Positions 16,675 to 24,976 of a stretch of DNA of 64,000 nt are shown here, piece by piece (within the stretch, counting starts at the first letter, position 1; every line of letters starts with the position of its first letter). Both the position numbers and the translations under genes were made by a program. Source of the DNA: UBA10649 sp963793105 (GTDB lineage: Bacteria; Actinomycetota; Actinomycetes; S36-B12); assembly GCA_963793105.1 (NCBI GenBank), contig CAWBZB010000008.1, positions 62,001 through 126,000 of the forward strand. The letters run 5' to 3'. The notes below the pieces were generated by a model. That model was given only the letters and a program-made list of their open reading frames with translations, did no database searches and was not told the origin of the DNA.

Positions 16675-18147
16675 TCAGATACCGTCCGCCCGGCCAGGAA
16701 TGCGAATTCTGGGCACCAGGGTGCGCAGGGTCCTGTTCGCGAAGCTGGCGGAGAGGACACCGGATCCGTATGCAGAGTCATCGACGAGCCGTAGAGCCAT
16801 GTAGCGCACGGGATCCAGCGGTGGCCGCTGCGAGATCCACTCCCACGCGATAGGCGCGAGCATGCACGCAGCTGCCAGTCGCGCCGTTCGGGACCTCGGT
16901 GCTGCGGCGAGGGCCACGACCCCAATGGGCCACCATTCGCGTCGGAGCAGGTGACCGAGTGCCACGGCGTCGGCGATCAGGCCCTGCCCGACCGTTCGGG
17001 CCGCCAAGGCTGGCGACTGCGGCAGCGCGCGAATACGCCTGCTCAGGAGCGCGCTCGCAGTCGCGAGGACAGCGAAAGCGAGCACTGGGTGACCGGCCGC
17101 GAGGATCCCGAGCGCACACACATTCCAGCCTGATGGGCGCGCGGGAGCCAGGCGGCCCGGATGCCGGTCTTCCAAGTCGGGTGCGGAGGTCCCGTACTCG
17201 TAGCGGCGTCGCAGCCAGGCGATCGGCCGAGTACGGGTGCGGTGGTGCACGAGGATGCCGGGGTCGTAACGGACCAGCCATCCGGCCTCAGCCAGTCGCC
17301 AGACAAGATCGACGTCCTCCCCGAGTCGCAGGTCTTCGTCGAACCCGCCCTCCCCAAGTGCGGTGCGGCGAACCAGCAGGGCAGCCGAGGGAACGAATCC
17401 CAGATGGGCGCCGGGCCGGACCAGCTCGGGCCGTGCGCCCATGTCCAGAGACGAGCGGGTCCGCTCGTACCGCTCAAGCACACTGCCCCCAGCGGGAGAC
17501 GGGACGACACGGGGGGCGACCGCCGCCACCAAAGGGTCCGAGAAGTGGTGCAGCAGACCGGCCGGCCAGCCGTAGCCGGCCACGCAGTCGGTGTCGATGA
17601 ACGCGATGATCGGCGCTGCGGTGTGCCGAATGCCGGTGTTGCGGGCGGCCGCCGGTCCCCGATTCACTTCGTGACGCACCAGCTCCGCGCCCGCCTGGTC
17701 GGCCGCACGCGCGAGTGCCGTTGGTTCGTTGGACCCGTCGTCGACGACGAGCACTCTGTGGCCGGCGAGGCTCACCAGCAGTCGTGCGACGTTGTCGGCC
17801 CGGTCAAGTGCCGGGATCACGATGCTGGCATCTAGCGCGGACTCGCCATCACCCGGAAGGGGGTCGAGGAAACCGCGATCCAGCATCGCCCGCGCCGACG
17901 CACGGTCCTTGGCGTCGTGGAGGGCGATGCCGCCTTCACCGGCGGCGGCCAGCCGACGCACCAGTTCCCGAACTGGCGACGCCAGCCGACTGATCCGCCA
18001 GGGCGCTCCTCCGACGAGGACGGAACCATCCGCCCAAACAGTCACCCGCTGCCCGAGGCGGACGCGGAATCCCTCGGGCAGGGCCAGGGACGACGGGGGG
18101 CTGGGGATCGCCCAGAGGGCTTTCACCTCGTTCGGGCTAGAGTTCAT
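16675..18147 (-). CDS. mftF: Mycofactocin system glycosyltransferase MftF
   Basis: A 490-residue family-2 glycosyltransferase that, in mycobacteria, attaches the oligoglucose tail to mycofactocin. Order: an N-terminal mycofactocin-specific part (FRVRLGQRVTVWADGSVLVGG), the GT-A domain from about residue 105 (ASIVIPALDRADNV, VVDDGSNEP, the DxD motif in FIDTDCV, GEDVDLVWRLAEAGW), then C-terminal hydrophobic segments that probably associate with the membrane. The start at 18147 overlaps the end of mftR by 11 bases, so the two are translationally coupled. A longer in-frame extension to 18252 lies inside mftR and is not used. Confidence 0.92.
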   Translation of the reverse strand: MNSSPNEVKALWAIPSPPSSLALPEGFRVRLGQRVTVWADGSVLVGGAPWRISRLASPVRELVRRLAAAGEGGIALHDAKDRASARAMLDRGFLDPLPGDGESALDASIVIPALDRADNVARLLVSLAGHRVLVVDDGSNEPTALARAADQAGAELVRHEVNRGPAAARNTGIRHTAAPIIAFIDTDCVAGYGWPAGLLHHFSDPLVAAVAPRVVPSPAGGSVLERYERTRSSLDMGARPELVRPGAHLGFVPSAALLVRRTALGEGGFDEDLRLGEDVDLVWRLAEAGWLVRYDPGILVHHRTRTRPIAWLRRRYEYGTSAPDLEDRHPGRLAPARPSGWNVCALGILAAGHPVLAFAVLATASALLSRRIRALPQSPALAARTVGQGLIADAVALGHLLRREWWPIGVVALAAAPRSRTARLAAACMLAPIAWEWISQRPPLDPVRYMALRLVDDSAYGSGVLSASFANRTLRTLVPRIRIPGRADGI

Positions 18148-18734
18148 CAGCCAGGTACGTCCGCAGCCCCGACATCGTGTCGGCCAGCAGGTGCTCCAGC
18201 GAGGCGTCGTCGTTGCGCAGCCACTGCTCGTAGGCGGAGATGGCCAGCGCAAGGCTGACGTGCCCGACGGTGATCGGAAGGGCGTCGTGGGGCTCGAGTC
18301 CGAAGCGTGCGGCGACGTAGTCGGCGATGACGCGGCGCCACTGCTCGTACATCAGCACGGAGTGCGCCTGGAGTGAGGGTGTCCGCAGGATCAGGGACAT
18401 GCGCTCGCGATGCTGCGCGGATGGCCCCCGGGTCGAAGGTGTTGAACAGGACGACCCCTCGGTGGACGGCCTCCCATACGGGGACCTCCTGGGGCATTCC
18501 GGTGAGCGTCGCCCGGAAGTAGGCGAGGCTCTGATCGAATTGGCCCCAGGGGATGTCGTACTTCGACGGGAAGTACCGGAAGAGCGTCCGGCGCCCGATG
18601 CCGACGGCCTCGGCGATGTCGTCGGTGGTGGTCTCGTCGAAGCCGAGGTCGGCGAACAGCGCGAAGGCCGCGGCCTCAATGGCCGCGTGGCTTGTTGCGG
18701 GCGGTCGGCCCGGGGAGGCGTGGGTCTGAGTCAT
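18137..18734 (-). pseudogene. mftR: Mycofactocin system TetR regulator MftR, interrupted by a frameshift
   Basis: TetR-family regulator of the mycofactocin locus. The N-terminal DNA-binding part is intact in one frame (AIEAAAFALFADLGFDETTT, then DDIAEAVGIGRRTLFRYFPS) up to FDPGAIR near 18417. The ligand-binding part continues in another frame: QHRERMSLILRTPSLQAHSV through ISAYEQWLRNDDASL to LADEL at 18137. One extra base, a G at about 18416 on the minus strand, accounts for the shift; without it the protein would be about 199 residues, the normal TetR size. If real, the shift would leave a protein with a normal operator-binding domain and a scrambled effector domain, potentially deregulating the divergent mftABCDE genes. 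Confidence 0.85.
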
Positions 18735-18770
18735 GGTCGAAGACCGAAAATATCAGTTCCGCCAAAGGTA

Positions 18771-18800
18771 TTGTGTTGTGGCGCTGAGTGCCATTATGGT
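18771..18800 (+). promoter_or_regulatory. Candidate promoter of the mftA-E operon
   Basis: TTGTGT (18771-18776), an 18-base spacer and TATGGT (18795-18800) lie in the 104-base gap between the divergent mftR and mftA genes. Transcription would begin about 30 bases before mftA. MftR is expected to act in this gap; no clean operator palindrome was identified. Confidence 0.4.
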
Positions 18801-18838
18801 TCCTCCATTCGCCAGACGAACTGGTGACGAAGGCGAGG

Positions 18839-18934
18839 ATGACCATGGGCGAGGACGCGAGCGCGCAGGAAGACGTCACGGTGGAGACCCTGATCGAGGA
18901 TGTCTCGATCGACGGCATGTGTGGCGTCTACTAG
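18839..18934 (+). CDS. mftA: Mycofactocin precursor peptide MftA
   Basis: A 31-residue ribosomal precursor peptide ending exactly in IDGMCGVY, the conserved MftA terminus. In the known pathway MftC decarboxylates the terminal tyrosine and cross-links it to valine, and MftE releases the Val-Tyr-derived core, so only the last two residues end up in the cofactor. The leader is acidic (EDASAQEDVTVETLIEDVS), as needed for binding MftB. The start is the ATG at 18839 (GAAGG five bases ahead); an ATG at 18845, with GAGG ahead, gives 29 residues. It is followed at once by mftB. Confidence 0.95.
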   Translation: MTMGEDASAQEDVTVETLIEDVSIDGMCGVY

Positions 18935-19241
18935 GACGCGAGACCACCTCTTGCCAGACCACGCGTCGATCCTCGATGAGCGACTGGAACTGTCGTCGAG
19001 CGTTTCGCTGCGGCCCGAGCCCTTCGGTGCGCTGGCGTACCACTTCGGCAATCGGCGCCTGACTTTTCTCAAGAGGCCGGAACTGGTGTCTGCCGTCCGG
19101 TCGCTTGACGGCAGTCGCACCGGACGTGAGGCGCTGCGTGAGGCGGGCATCCCCGAGGATCAGTGGGAGACCTACGCGCGGGTTCTGCAGACGCTGGCGG
19201 ATTCCGACATGATCCGACTGCCGGCGGTCACCGGTGGCTGA
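18900..19241 (+). CDS. mftB: Mycofactocin peptide chaperone MftB
   Basis: PqqD-like RiPP recognition element that presents MftA to the radical SAM enzyme. The conserved core is clear: LSSSVSLRPEPFGALAYHFG, then RRLTFLKRPELVSAVRSLDG and a C-terminal helix pair ending DMIRLPAVTGG. The frame opens at an ATG at 18900 inside mftA (113 residues, 35-base overlap), but that start has no properly spaced ribosome site and its first 14 residues look non-conserved. A TTG at 18951, just after the mftA stop, would give 96 residues, closer to the family. The start is therefore uncertain. The stop overlaps mftC. Confidence 0.9.
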   Translation: MSRSTACVASTRTRDHLLPDHASILDERLELSSSVSLRPEPFGALAYHFGNRRLTFLKRPELVSAVRSLDGSRTGREALREAGIPEDQWETYARVLQTLADSDMIRLPAVTGG

Positions 19242-20424
19242 GCGTCCCCAGGGTGGCAGCCTGGTCCAGCAGTTCGAGTTCGGACTGGATGCGCCGATCT
19301 GCCTGACGTGGGAGTTGACGTACGCGTGCAACCTGTCGTGCGCGCACTGCCTGTCGTCGTCAGGCCGGCGAGATCCTCGGGAGTTGACGACGGCCCAGTG
19401 CGAGGCCGTGATCGACGAGCTTCAAGCGATGCAGGTGTTCTACGTGAACGTCGGCGGTGGCGAGCCGACGATCCGCCCGGACTTCTGGCACCTGCTGGAC
19501 TATGCGGTCGACCATCAGGTGGGCGTGAAGTTCTCCACCAACGGCTCGCGCATCACCCCTGAGCGAGCAGCGCGCATCGCGGCGACGGACTACGTCGACG
19601 TCCAGGTGTCCCTCGACGGGGCGACGCCCGAGGTGAACGACCCGCTCCGTGGCGCTGGCTCGTATGACACGGCCATCCGCGCGCTCGACAATCTCTCCTC
19701 GGCCGGCTTCCAGGATGCCAAGGTCTCCGTCGTGGTGACGCGGCAGAACGTCCACCAGCTCGACGATTTCAAGCGGATCGCCGACGAGCATGCGGCAACC
19801 CTGCGGCTGACGCGCCTGCGCCCTTCGGGGCGTGGGGTCGACGTCTGGGACGAGATGCATCCGACGAGTTCGCAGCAGCGCGACCTGTACCAGTGGCTCC
19901 TCGGTGCGGGTGAGAACGTGCTCACGGGCGACTCCTTCTTCCACCTCGCGGCGTTCGGCGAGGCGCTGCCCGGCCTTAACCTGTGCGGTGCCGGTCGAGT
20001 GGTGTGCCTGATCGACCCGATCGGGGATGTCTACGCGTGCCCATTCGCCATCCACGACCGGTTCAAGGCCGGCAATGTGCTGTCGCCCGGGGGCTTCGCG
20101 ACGGTGTGGCGCGAATCGGACCTGTTCGCCGAGCTGCGCGGTCCGCAGTCCGGGGGCGCATGCGCCTCGTGCAGCGCCTTCGATTCCTGCCGCGGTGGCT
20201 GCATGGCCGCGAAGTTCTTCACCGGCCTGCCGTTGGACGGCCCGGACCCGGAGTGTGTCAAGGGCAACAGCGAGACGGCCCTGCACGACGCGACCCGTCA
20301 GATTCCGGCGACCAGCCAGGACCATTCTCGCGGCAGCATGCGCAAACCCGTGTCGGCGTGCGACGAAAGCCCGCTGGCGAACCTGACGTTCATCCCGCTG
20401 GACGCGCTCAGCGCGTCCAGGTAG
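19234..20424 (+). CDS. mftC: Mycofactocin radical SAM maturase MftC
   Basis: Radical SAM/SPASM enzyme that performs the oxidative decarboxylation of the MftA terminal tyrosine and the subsequent carbon-carbon bond to valine. The protein has 396 residues from a GTG start. The SAM cluster motif CNLSCAHC has Cys32, Cys36 and Cys39; VNVGGGEPTIR is the SAM-binding GGEP. The SPASM region holds NLCGAGR, DVYACPF, CASCSAFDSCRGGC and DPEC, ligands for two auxiliary 4Fe-4S clusters. It starts inside the end of mftB. The C-terminal 60 residues are extended and variable. A gap of 31 bases with a strong ribosome site (AAAGGAAGG) follows before mftD. Confidence 0.96.
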   Translation: MAERPQGGSLVQQFEFGLDAPICLTWELTYACNLSCAHCLSSSGRRDPRELTTAQCEAVIDELQAMQVFYVNVGGGEPTIRPDFWHLLDYAVDHQVGVKFSTNGSRITPERAARIAATDYVDVQVSLDGATPEVNDPLRGAGSYDTAIRALDNLSSAGFQDAKVSVVVTRQNVHQLDDFKRIADEHAATLRLTRLRPSGRGVDVWDEMHPTSSQQRDLYQWLLGAGENVLTGDSFFHLAAFGEALPGLNLCGAGRVVCLIDPIGDVYACPFAIHDRFKAGNVLSPGGFATVWRESDLFAELRGPQSGGACASCSAFDSCRGGCMAAKFFTGLPLDGPDPECVKGNSETALHDATRQIPATSQDHSRGSMRKPVSACDESPLANLTFIPLDALSASR

Positions 20425-20455
20425 TCCCGGACCATCCCGAAAGGAAGGCACTCCT

Positions 20456-21643
20456 ATGGCCCAGTCCTGGATGGAGACCGTCGCGGAAGCCCAGCGTCGC
20501 GCCAAGCGGCGGCTGCCCCCCTCGGTCTACAGCGCGCTGGTGGCGGGCAACGAACGCGGGATCTCCTATCGGGACAACATGGGCGCCTTCGGCGAGCTCG
20601 GCCTGGCGCCGCACGTGGCCGGGCTCCACGGCGAGCGGGACCTCTCGACGTCGGTCATGGGACAGCCCATCTCCATGCCGGTGATGATCTCGCCGACGGG
20701 AGTGCAGGCCGTCCACCCGGACGGAGAGGTCGCCGTCGCCCGCGCAGCGGCGGCACGCGGGACGGCGATGGGCCTGTCGTCGTTCGCCAGCAAGCCCATC
20801 GAGGAGGTCATCGCGGCCAACCCCCAGGTGTTCTTCCAGCTCTACTGGATGGACTCCCGAGAGACGATGACCCGCTTGATGGAACGTGCCCGCGCCGCCG
20901 GCGCCCTGGGCCTCATCCTCACCCTCGACTGGTCCTTCTCCTACGGTCGCGACTGGGGCAGCCCCCTCATCCCCGAGACCGTCAACCTCAAGGCCATGAT
21001 GCGGTTCGCCCCCGAGGCAGTGACCAGGCCGAGGTGGCTGCTGGACTTCGCCAAGGACAAGCGGATCCCCGACCTCACCACGCCGAACATCGCCGTGCCT
21101 GGCGAGCCAGCCCCGACGTTCTTCGGCGCCTACGGCCGCTGGATGCAGACGCCGCCGCCCACCTGGGACGACATCGCCTGGTTCGTCGAGCAGTGGGGCG
21201 GCCCCATCATGCTCAAGGGCATCTCGCGGGTTGACGACGCCAAGCGCGCCGTCGACTGCGGCTTCACCACGATCTCCGTCTCCAACCACGGAGGCAACAA
21301 CCTCGACACAACGCCAGCGCCGATCAGGTGCCTGCCCGCCGTCGTCGACGCGGTCGGCGACCAGATCGAAATCGTGCTCGACGGAGGTATCCGGCGCGGC
21401 AGCGACGTGGTCAAGGCCGTGGCCCTGGGAGCTCGGGCCGTCATGATCGGCCGCGCCTACCTGTGGGGCCTCGCCGCGAACGGCCAGGCCGGCGTCGAGA
21501 ACGTCCTCGACGTCCTCCGCATGGGCATCGACTCCACCCTCTACGGCATCGGGCATGAGTCGATCCACGACCTCAGCCCCGCGGATGTCATCATCCCCGA
21601 CGGATTCACCCGCACCTTGGGAACCGGGGGTGCCGTGTCGTGA
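20456..21643 (+). CDS. mftD: Mycofactocin FMN oxidoreductase MftD
   Basis: FMN-dependent alpha-hydroxyacid-oxidase-family protein, 395 residues. In the pathway it oxidatively deaminates the core (AHDP) to premycofactocin, creating the redox-active alpha-keto amide. FMN and catalytic motifs: MPVMISPTGVQ, VFFQLYWM, GLILTLDWSF, IMLKGI (FMN lysine), SVSNHGGNNLDTTPA (catalytic His) and IVLDGGIRRGSDVVKAVALG. The N-terminus KRRLPPSVYSALVAGNERG is typical of MftD. Overlaps mftE by GTGA. Confidence 0.94.
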   Translation: MAQSWMETVAEAQRRAKRRLPPSVYSALVAGNERGISYRDNMGAFGELGLAPHVAGLHGERDLSTSVMGQPISMPVMISPTGVQAVHPDGEVAVARAAAARGTAMGLSSFASKPIEEVIAANPQVFFQLYWMDSRETMTRLMERARAAGALGLILTLDWSFSYGRDWGSPLIPETVNLKAMMRFAPEAVTRPRWLLDFAKDKRIPDLTTPNIAVPGEPAPTFFGAYGRWMQTPPPTWDDIAWFVEQWGGPIMLKGISRVDDAKRAVDCGFTTISVSNHGGNNLDTTPAPIRCLPAVVDAVGDQIEIVLDGGIRRGSDVVKAVALGARAVMIGRAYLWGLAANGQAGVENVLDVLRMGIDSTLYGIGHESIHDLSPADVIIPDGFTRTLGTGGAVS

Positions 21644-22326
21644 CCACCGTCCTGGCCGACGCCACCTGGGACCGCATGCCGCTGCGACCCATCGTGCTGG
21701 TGCCCCTCGGATCCACCGAGCAGCACGGACCGCACCTGCCGTTCGCCACCGATACCCTCATTGCCAGCGCCGTCGCCCGGACGGCCGCCCTCCATGTCGA
21801 GGACGCCCTCGGCCAACCCACCGTCGTGGCCCCCGCCCTGCCATACGGCGCCAGCGGTGAGCACCAGGGGTTTCCCGGCACCATGTCGATAGGCCACGAG
21901 GCCCTGCGCTTCGTCCTGGTCGAGATGATCCGCTCGATATCCACGTGGGCCGATCGAATTGTCTTCATCAACGGCCACGGAGGCAACCTGTCCACGGTGA
22001 CGAAGGTGGTCCAGCAGATGCGCCACGAGCAGCACCAGGTCTCCTCCGTCATGTGCGCTCTGGAAACCCCGAACGATGCCCACGCCGGCCACGACGAGAC
22101 CTCCATCCTTCTCCACCTTCAACCGCAGATGGTGCACATGACTGCTGCCGCGCCCGGAAACACCGCTCCCCTGCCGGAAATTCTGCCGGAACTCATCGCC
22201 TCCGGCGTGCGCCAGCTCTCGGCCAACGGGATCCTGGGTGACCCCACCCGGGCCAGCTCCGAAGCGGGCCGCATCCTGTTTGAGCAACTCGTCGATACTG
22301 TCGTCGCGGAGGTGACTCATGGCTGA
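21640..22326 (+). CDS. mftE: Mycofactocin creatininase-family peptidase MftE
   Basis: Metal-dependent peptidase of the creatininase fold, 228 residues. In the known pathway it cleaves modified MftA after the conserved glycine to release the cyclised Val-Tyr core. Metal-site residues: LVPLGSTEQHGPHLPFATDT (Glu, His and Asp), INGHGGN and HAGHDETSILLHLQP. GTG start overlapping the mftD stop; the following SDR overlaps its end by eight bases. Confidence 0.93.
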   Translation: MTTVLADATWDRMPLRPIVLVPLGSTEQHGPHLPFATDTLIASAVARTAALHVEDALGQPTVVAPALPYGASGEHQGFPGTMSIGHEALRFVLVEMIRSISTWADRIVFINGHGGNLSTVTKVVQQMRHEQHQVSSVMCALETPNDAHAGHDETSILLHLQPQMVHMTAAAPGNTAPLPEILPELIASGVRQLSANGILGDPTRASSEAGRILFEQLVDTVVAEVTHG

Positions 22327-23116
22327 CCCACGCGTCGCCCTGGTCACTGGAGCCGCACGCGGCATCGGCGCCGCCACCGTCCACCGCCTGTGTAGCGAGG
22401 GCTACCGCGTCGTGGCCGTCGACAGCTGCAACGCCTCAGACGCCCCCGATGGCGTCGCCTACCGCTTGGCCGACCGCCGCGAGCTGGAGGCCCTCGCGGC
22501 GGCGCACCCCGAAGCCGTCACGCCGATCGTCGCAGACGTCCGCGACCCCGACGCCATGCGTCAGGCAGCCGACGCCGCCATCAAGTCGTACGGGCGACTC
22601 GACGCGGCGGTCGCGGCCGCCGCCGTGATCATCGGCGGGCAGCCCCTCTGGGAGACACCCAGCGAGCACCTGCAGACCCTTCTCGACGTGGACGTCATCG
22701 GTGTCTGGAACACCGCCGCCGCCACCGTCCCGCACATGCTCGCCGGGCCGGACCCCCACGGATGCCGATTCGTCGCAGTGGCTTCCGCTGCCGGCACCAA
22801 CGGACTGTTCCGCTTGGCCGGGTACAACGTCGCCAAGCACGCCGTGGTCGGACTCGTCCGAGGACTTGCCGCCGACCTCGTCGGGACAGGCATCACGGCC
22901 GTCGCCGTCTCACCGGGCTCCACCGATACTCAGATGCTCCAGGCCACCGCGGACCTTTACGGCCTCCGGAGCGTTGACGAGTTCATCGCCTCGTCGCCCC
23001 TGCGTAGAATCCTGCACCCCGACGAACTCGCCGCAACCATCTCCTTCTGCTGCTCGCACACCGGCGCCGTCCTGAATGGCTCAGTCCTGTCCGCCTCGGG
23101 CGGCTTCCTCGGCTAG
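22319..23116 (+). CDS. SDR family oxidoreductase of the mycofactocin locus
   Basis: A 265-residue short-chain dehydrogenase with TGAARGIGAATV (nucleotide binding), VADVRD, SAAGTNGLFRLAGYNVAKHA (catalytic YxxxK) and SPGSTDTQM. It resembles the SDR subfamily repeatedly found as the last member of mycofactocin operons. It lacks the GQGRSHA insert of the mycofactocin-coupled SDR at 14213-15052, so cofactor use may differ. It is coupled to mftE by overlap and closes the operon. A GMC-type mftG gene, common in mycobacteria, is not in the window. Confidence 0.85.
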   Translation: MADPRVALVTGAARGIGAATVHRLCSEGYRVVAVDSCNASDAPDGVAYRLADRRELEALAAAHPEAVTPIVADVRDPDAMRQAADAAIKSYGRLDAAVAAAAVIIGGQPLWETPSEHLQTLLDVDVIGVWNTAAATVPHMLAGPDPHGCRFVAVASAAGTNGLFRLAGYNVAKHAVVGLVRGLAADLVGTGITAVAVSPGSTDTQMLQATADLYGLRSVDEFIASSPLRRILHPDELAATISFCCSHTGAVLNGSVLSASGGFLG

Positions 23117-23198
23117 GCCCGGACAATCGACGAGTCGCGCCGCCGGTCTCGAGCTACCGCGGGCCAGAGGCGACCCCGTGAGTCTCGGTCACGGCCTG

Positions 23199-23489
23199 TC
23201 ACTGCCGGCCGAGCAACTCGATCTCGACGAAGGAAGCATCCGCCCGACCAGCGTTGGTGACGTTGTGCTGGACGCCCGCTGGGCGGGCGTAGCTATCACC
23301 GGGCTTCTGGATCATTGTCGACGTAGACCCGTCGGGTAACGTCACGATGAACTCCCCGCCGGTGATCGGGACGACCACGTAGCTGAACTCGTGCGTGTGC
23401 AGCGCAGTCGACGCACCCGCCTCAAACTGCCATCGCGTCACCCGGACGCGGCCATCATCGATCATGACCGTGGGAATCGCGGCTTTCAT
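23199..23489 (-). CDS. Small cupin domain protein
   Basis: A 96-residue single-domain cupin. Both cupin motifs are visible: ALHTHEFSYVVVPITGGEF (metal histidines) and PGDSYARPAGVQHNVTNAG. Small cupins like this act as isomerases, dioxygenases or sensors; the sequence does not decide. The start at 23489 has a strong GAAGGAAGG site; an upstream in-frame ATG at 23522 is not preceded by one. It is the last gene of the long leftward cluster that begins with the branched-chain-type transporter and is convergent with the mycofactocin operon. Confidence 0.8.
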   Translation of the reverse strand: MKAAIPTVMIDDGRVRVTRWQFEAGASTALHTHEFSYVVVPITGGEFIVTLPDGSTSTMIQKPGDSYARPAGVQHNVTNAGRADASFVEIELLGRQ

Positions 23490-23527
23490 AGTTGACCTTC
23501 CTTCGTCCTGCACCGAGGGCACTGTCC

Positions 23528-24001
23528 CTACTCCTCGGCCAGCGAGAAGGTGACCTCAAGTTCCACGGGCGACCGCAGCGGAAGCGACGCGGCGCCGACA
23601 TTCGATCTAGTGTGCCTTCCATCGTCGCCGAATACCTGAACGAGTGTCTCGCTCGCACCGTTCAACACGGCGCTGTGACCGGTGAAATCGGCCGACGTGG
23701 CGAGGAAGCCGGTGATCTGCAGCACGCCGCCGATTCGATCGACGCCTCCGGCTGCCTGTGCTGCCGCCGCAATCGCGTTGAGCGCGCATTGGTGCGCAGC
23801 CTCGCGCCCCTCCTCCTCGCCGACGTCCAAGCCGAGGACCCCCGGATGGACGATGACGCCGTCCCGAAACGGCAGTTGTCCCGTGACGATGACCATTCCG
23901 CCGAATACCCGCGCCGGGACATACGCGCCCACGGGGGCGGGAGCGACAGGCAGCTCCACTCCCAGATCCGCGAGCCTCGCCGATGGCGTTCGCGGGATCA
24001 T
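23528..24001 (-). CDS. RidA family protein
   Basis: A 157-residue RidA/YjgF-like protein (MVIVTGQLPFRDGVIVHPGV, CALNAIAAAAQAAGG, DRIGGVLQITGFLATSADF). It belongs to the longer RidA subgroup with GLDVG and GASETLVQVFGDDGRH, distinct from the aminomuconate deaminase in the kynurenine operon. RidA proteins hydrolyse enamines or imines; in this cluster it may deaminate or detoxify an intermediate of lactam or ureide breakdown. The start is taken at 24001 (AGGGG at good spacing); an ATG two codons earlier at 24007 is possible. Three to nine bases separate it from the pxpC-like stop. Confidence 0.82.
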   Translation of the reverse strand: MIPRTPSARLADLGVELPVAPAPVGAYVPARVFGGMVIVTGQLPFRDGVIVHPGVLGLDVGEEEGREAAHQCALNAIAAAAQAAGGVDRIGGVLQITGFLATSADFTGHSAVLNGASETLVQVFGDDGRHTRSNVGAASLPLRSPVELEVTFSLAEE

Positions 24002-24010
24002 GTCCATCCC

Positions 24011-24976
24011 CTAGGCGAGCAGGGCCGCGAGGCGCTGTCTACGCTCGCGAGCGACTGCCCGTGCCGCCAGGGCCTCGTCGAGGCTCACCGGCTTGAACGA
24101 GGTCAGGGTTCCCGGCGAACTCTGGCCAACCACGTCCATGTCGGCGCTGATGACCGTTGCCACCATTGCGTAGCCGCCGCCCGATACGGCATCGCGGTGA
24201 AGGATGATTGGCTCAACGCCGCCCGGCACCTGGATGGAGCCAATGGGATACCCAGCATCCACGATGTTGGAGGGATCTGATCCCGCCCCGAACGGCTGCA
24301 CGCGCTCGTGCCAGTCCAGCGGTGTTCCGCTGTAGCGGAATCCGATGCGGTCAGCGACCGGAGTGAGCGTCCAAGGCTTGTCCAGCAACGCGCTCAGTCC
24401 CGTGTCCGTGAGCCGATAGTCATACAGCCCCAAGACGACTCGCACGTCGACCTCCCGTGGGAAGGATGGACGCAGGTCCGCCGGAGCCGATCGGCCCTCG
24501 CGGCCGGCACCGATCCCCACCGGAAGGACGTCTCCTGCCTGCAGGGTGCGGCCCAGGTAGCCACCAAAGGCGCCGAGTGCGTACGTCGACCGGCTGCCAA
24601 GGATGACGGGGACGTCAATGCCTCCCGCCACCGCAATGTAGACGCGCGCTCCAGACTGAAGGAACTCGCAGGACAACTCGTCGCCCGCGTCGACTGCCAG
24701 GGACTCCCACTGCGGCACCTCCAGACCGTTCACCAGCACCGGCATCTGAGCGCCGGTCACCGCGATGACGGTCGAATCTGTGAACTTGAGCCTCGGACCC
24801 ATGTATGTGGACTCGATGACGGCCGCATCCGGCGCGTTCCCGACCAGCAGATTCGCGGCCGCCGCGGAGTACAAGTCCACCGCACCTGACGGCGGGATGC
24901 CGACGTTGTAGTAGCCCAGTCGTCCCTGGTCCTGGATCGACGTTGCTAGCCCCGGTTCGATGACTTCAATTGCCAT
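24011..24976 (-). CDS. Biotin-dependent carboxyltransferase family protein, PxpC/KipA-like (AHS2 domain)
   Basis: A 321-residue protein of the KipA/PxpC/AHS2 family, homologous to half of the carboxyltransferase domain of urea carboxylase and to 5-oxoprolinase subunit C. Signatures: LATSIQDQGRLGYYNVGIPPSG at the N-terminus, AAANLLVGNAPDAAVIEST, GARVYIAVAGGIDVPVILGS, RTLQAGDVLPVG, and PLDWHERVQPFGAGSDPSNI with IGSIQVPGGVEPIILHRDAV. It overlaps the pxpB-like gene by 11 bases. With the neighbouring AHS1-type subunit it should form one two-subunit enzyme; adjacent biotin carboxylase and carrier genes suggest it works with carboxybiotin rather than as a plain hydrolase. Confidence 0.88.
   Translation of the reverse strand: MAIEVIEPGLATSIQDQGRLGYYNVGIPPSGAVDLYSAAAANLLVGNAPDAAVIESTYMGPRLKFTDSTVIAVTGAQMPVLVNGLEVPQWESLAVDAGDELSCEFLQSGARVYIAVAGGIDVPVILGSRSTYALGAFGGYLGRTLQAGDVLPVGIGAGREGRSAPADLRPSFPREVDVRVVLGLYDYRLTDTGLSALLDKPWTLTPVADRIGFRYSGTPLDWHERVQPFGAGSDPSNIVDAGYPIGSIQVPGGVEPIILHRDAVSGGGYAMVATVISADMDVVGQSSPGTLTSFKPVSLDEALAARAVARERRQRLAALLA

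Noticed and set aside
19360..20505. A 381-codon minus-strand open frame under mftC
   Set aside because: Shadow of the radical SAM gene; no motifs and no ribosome site.
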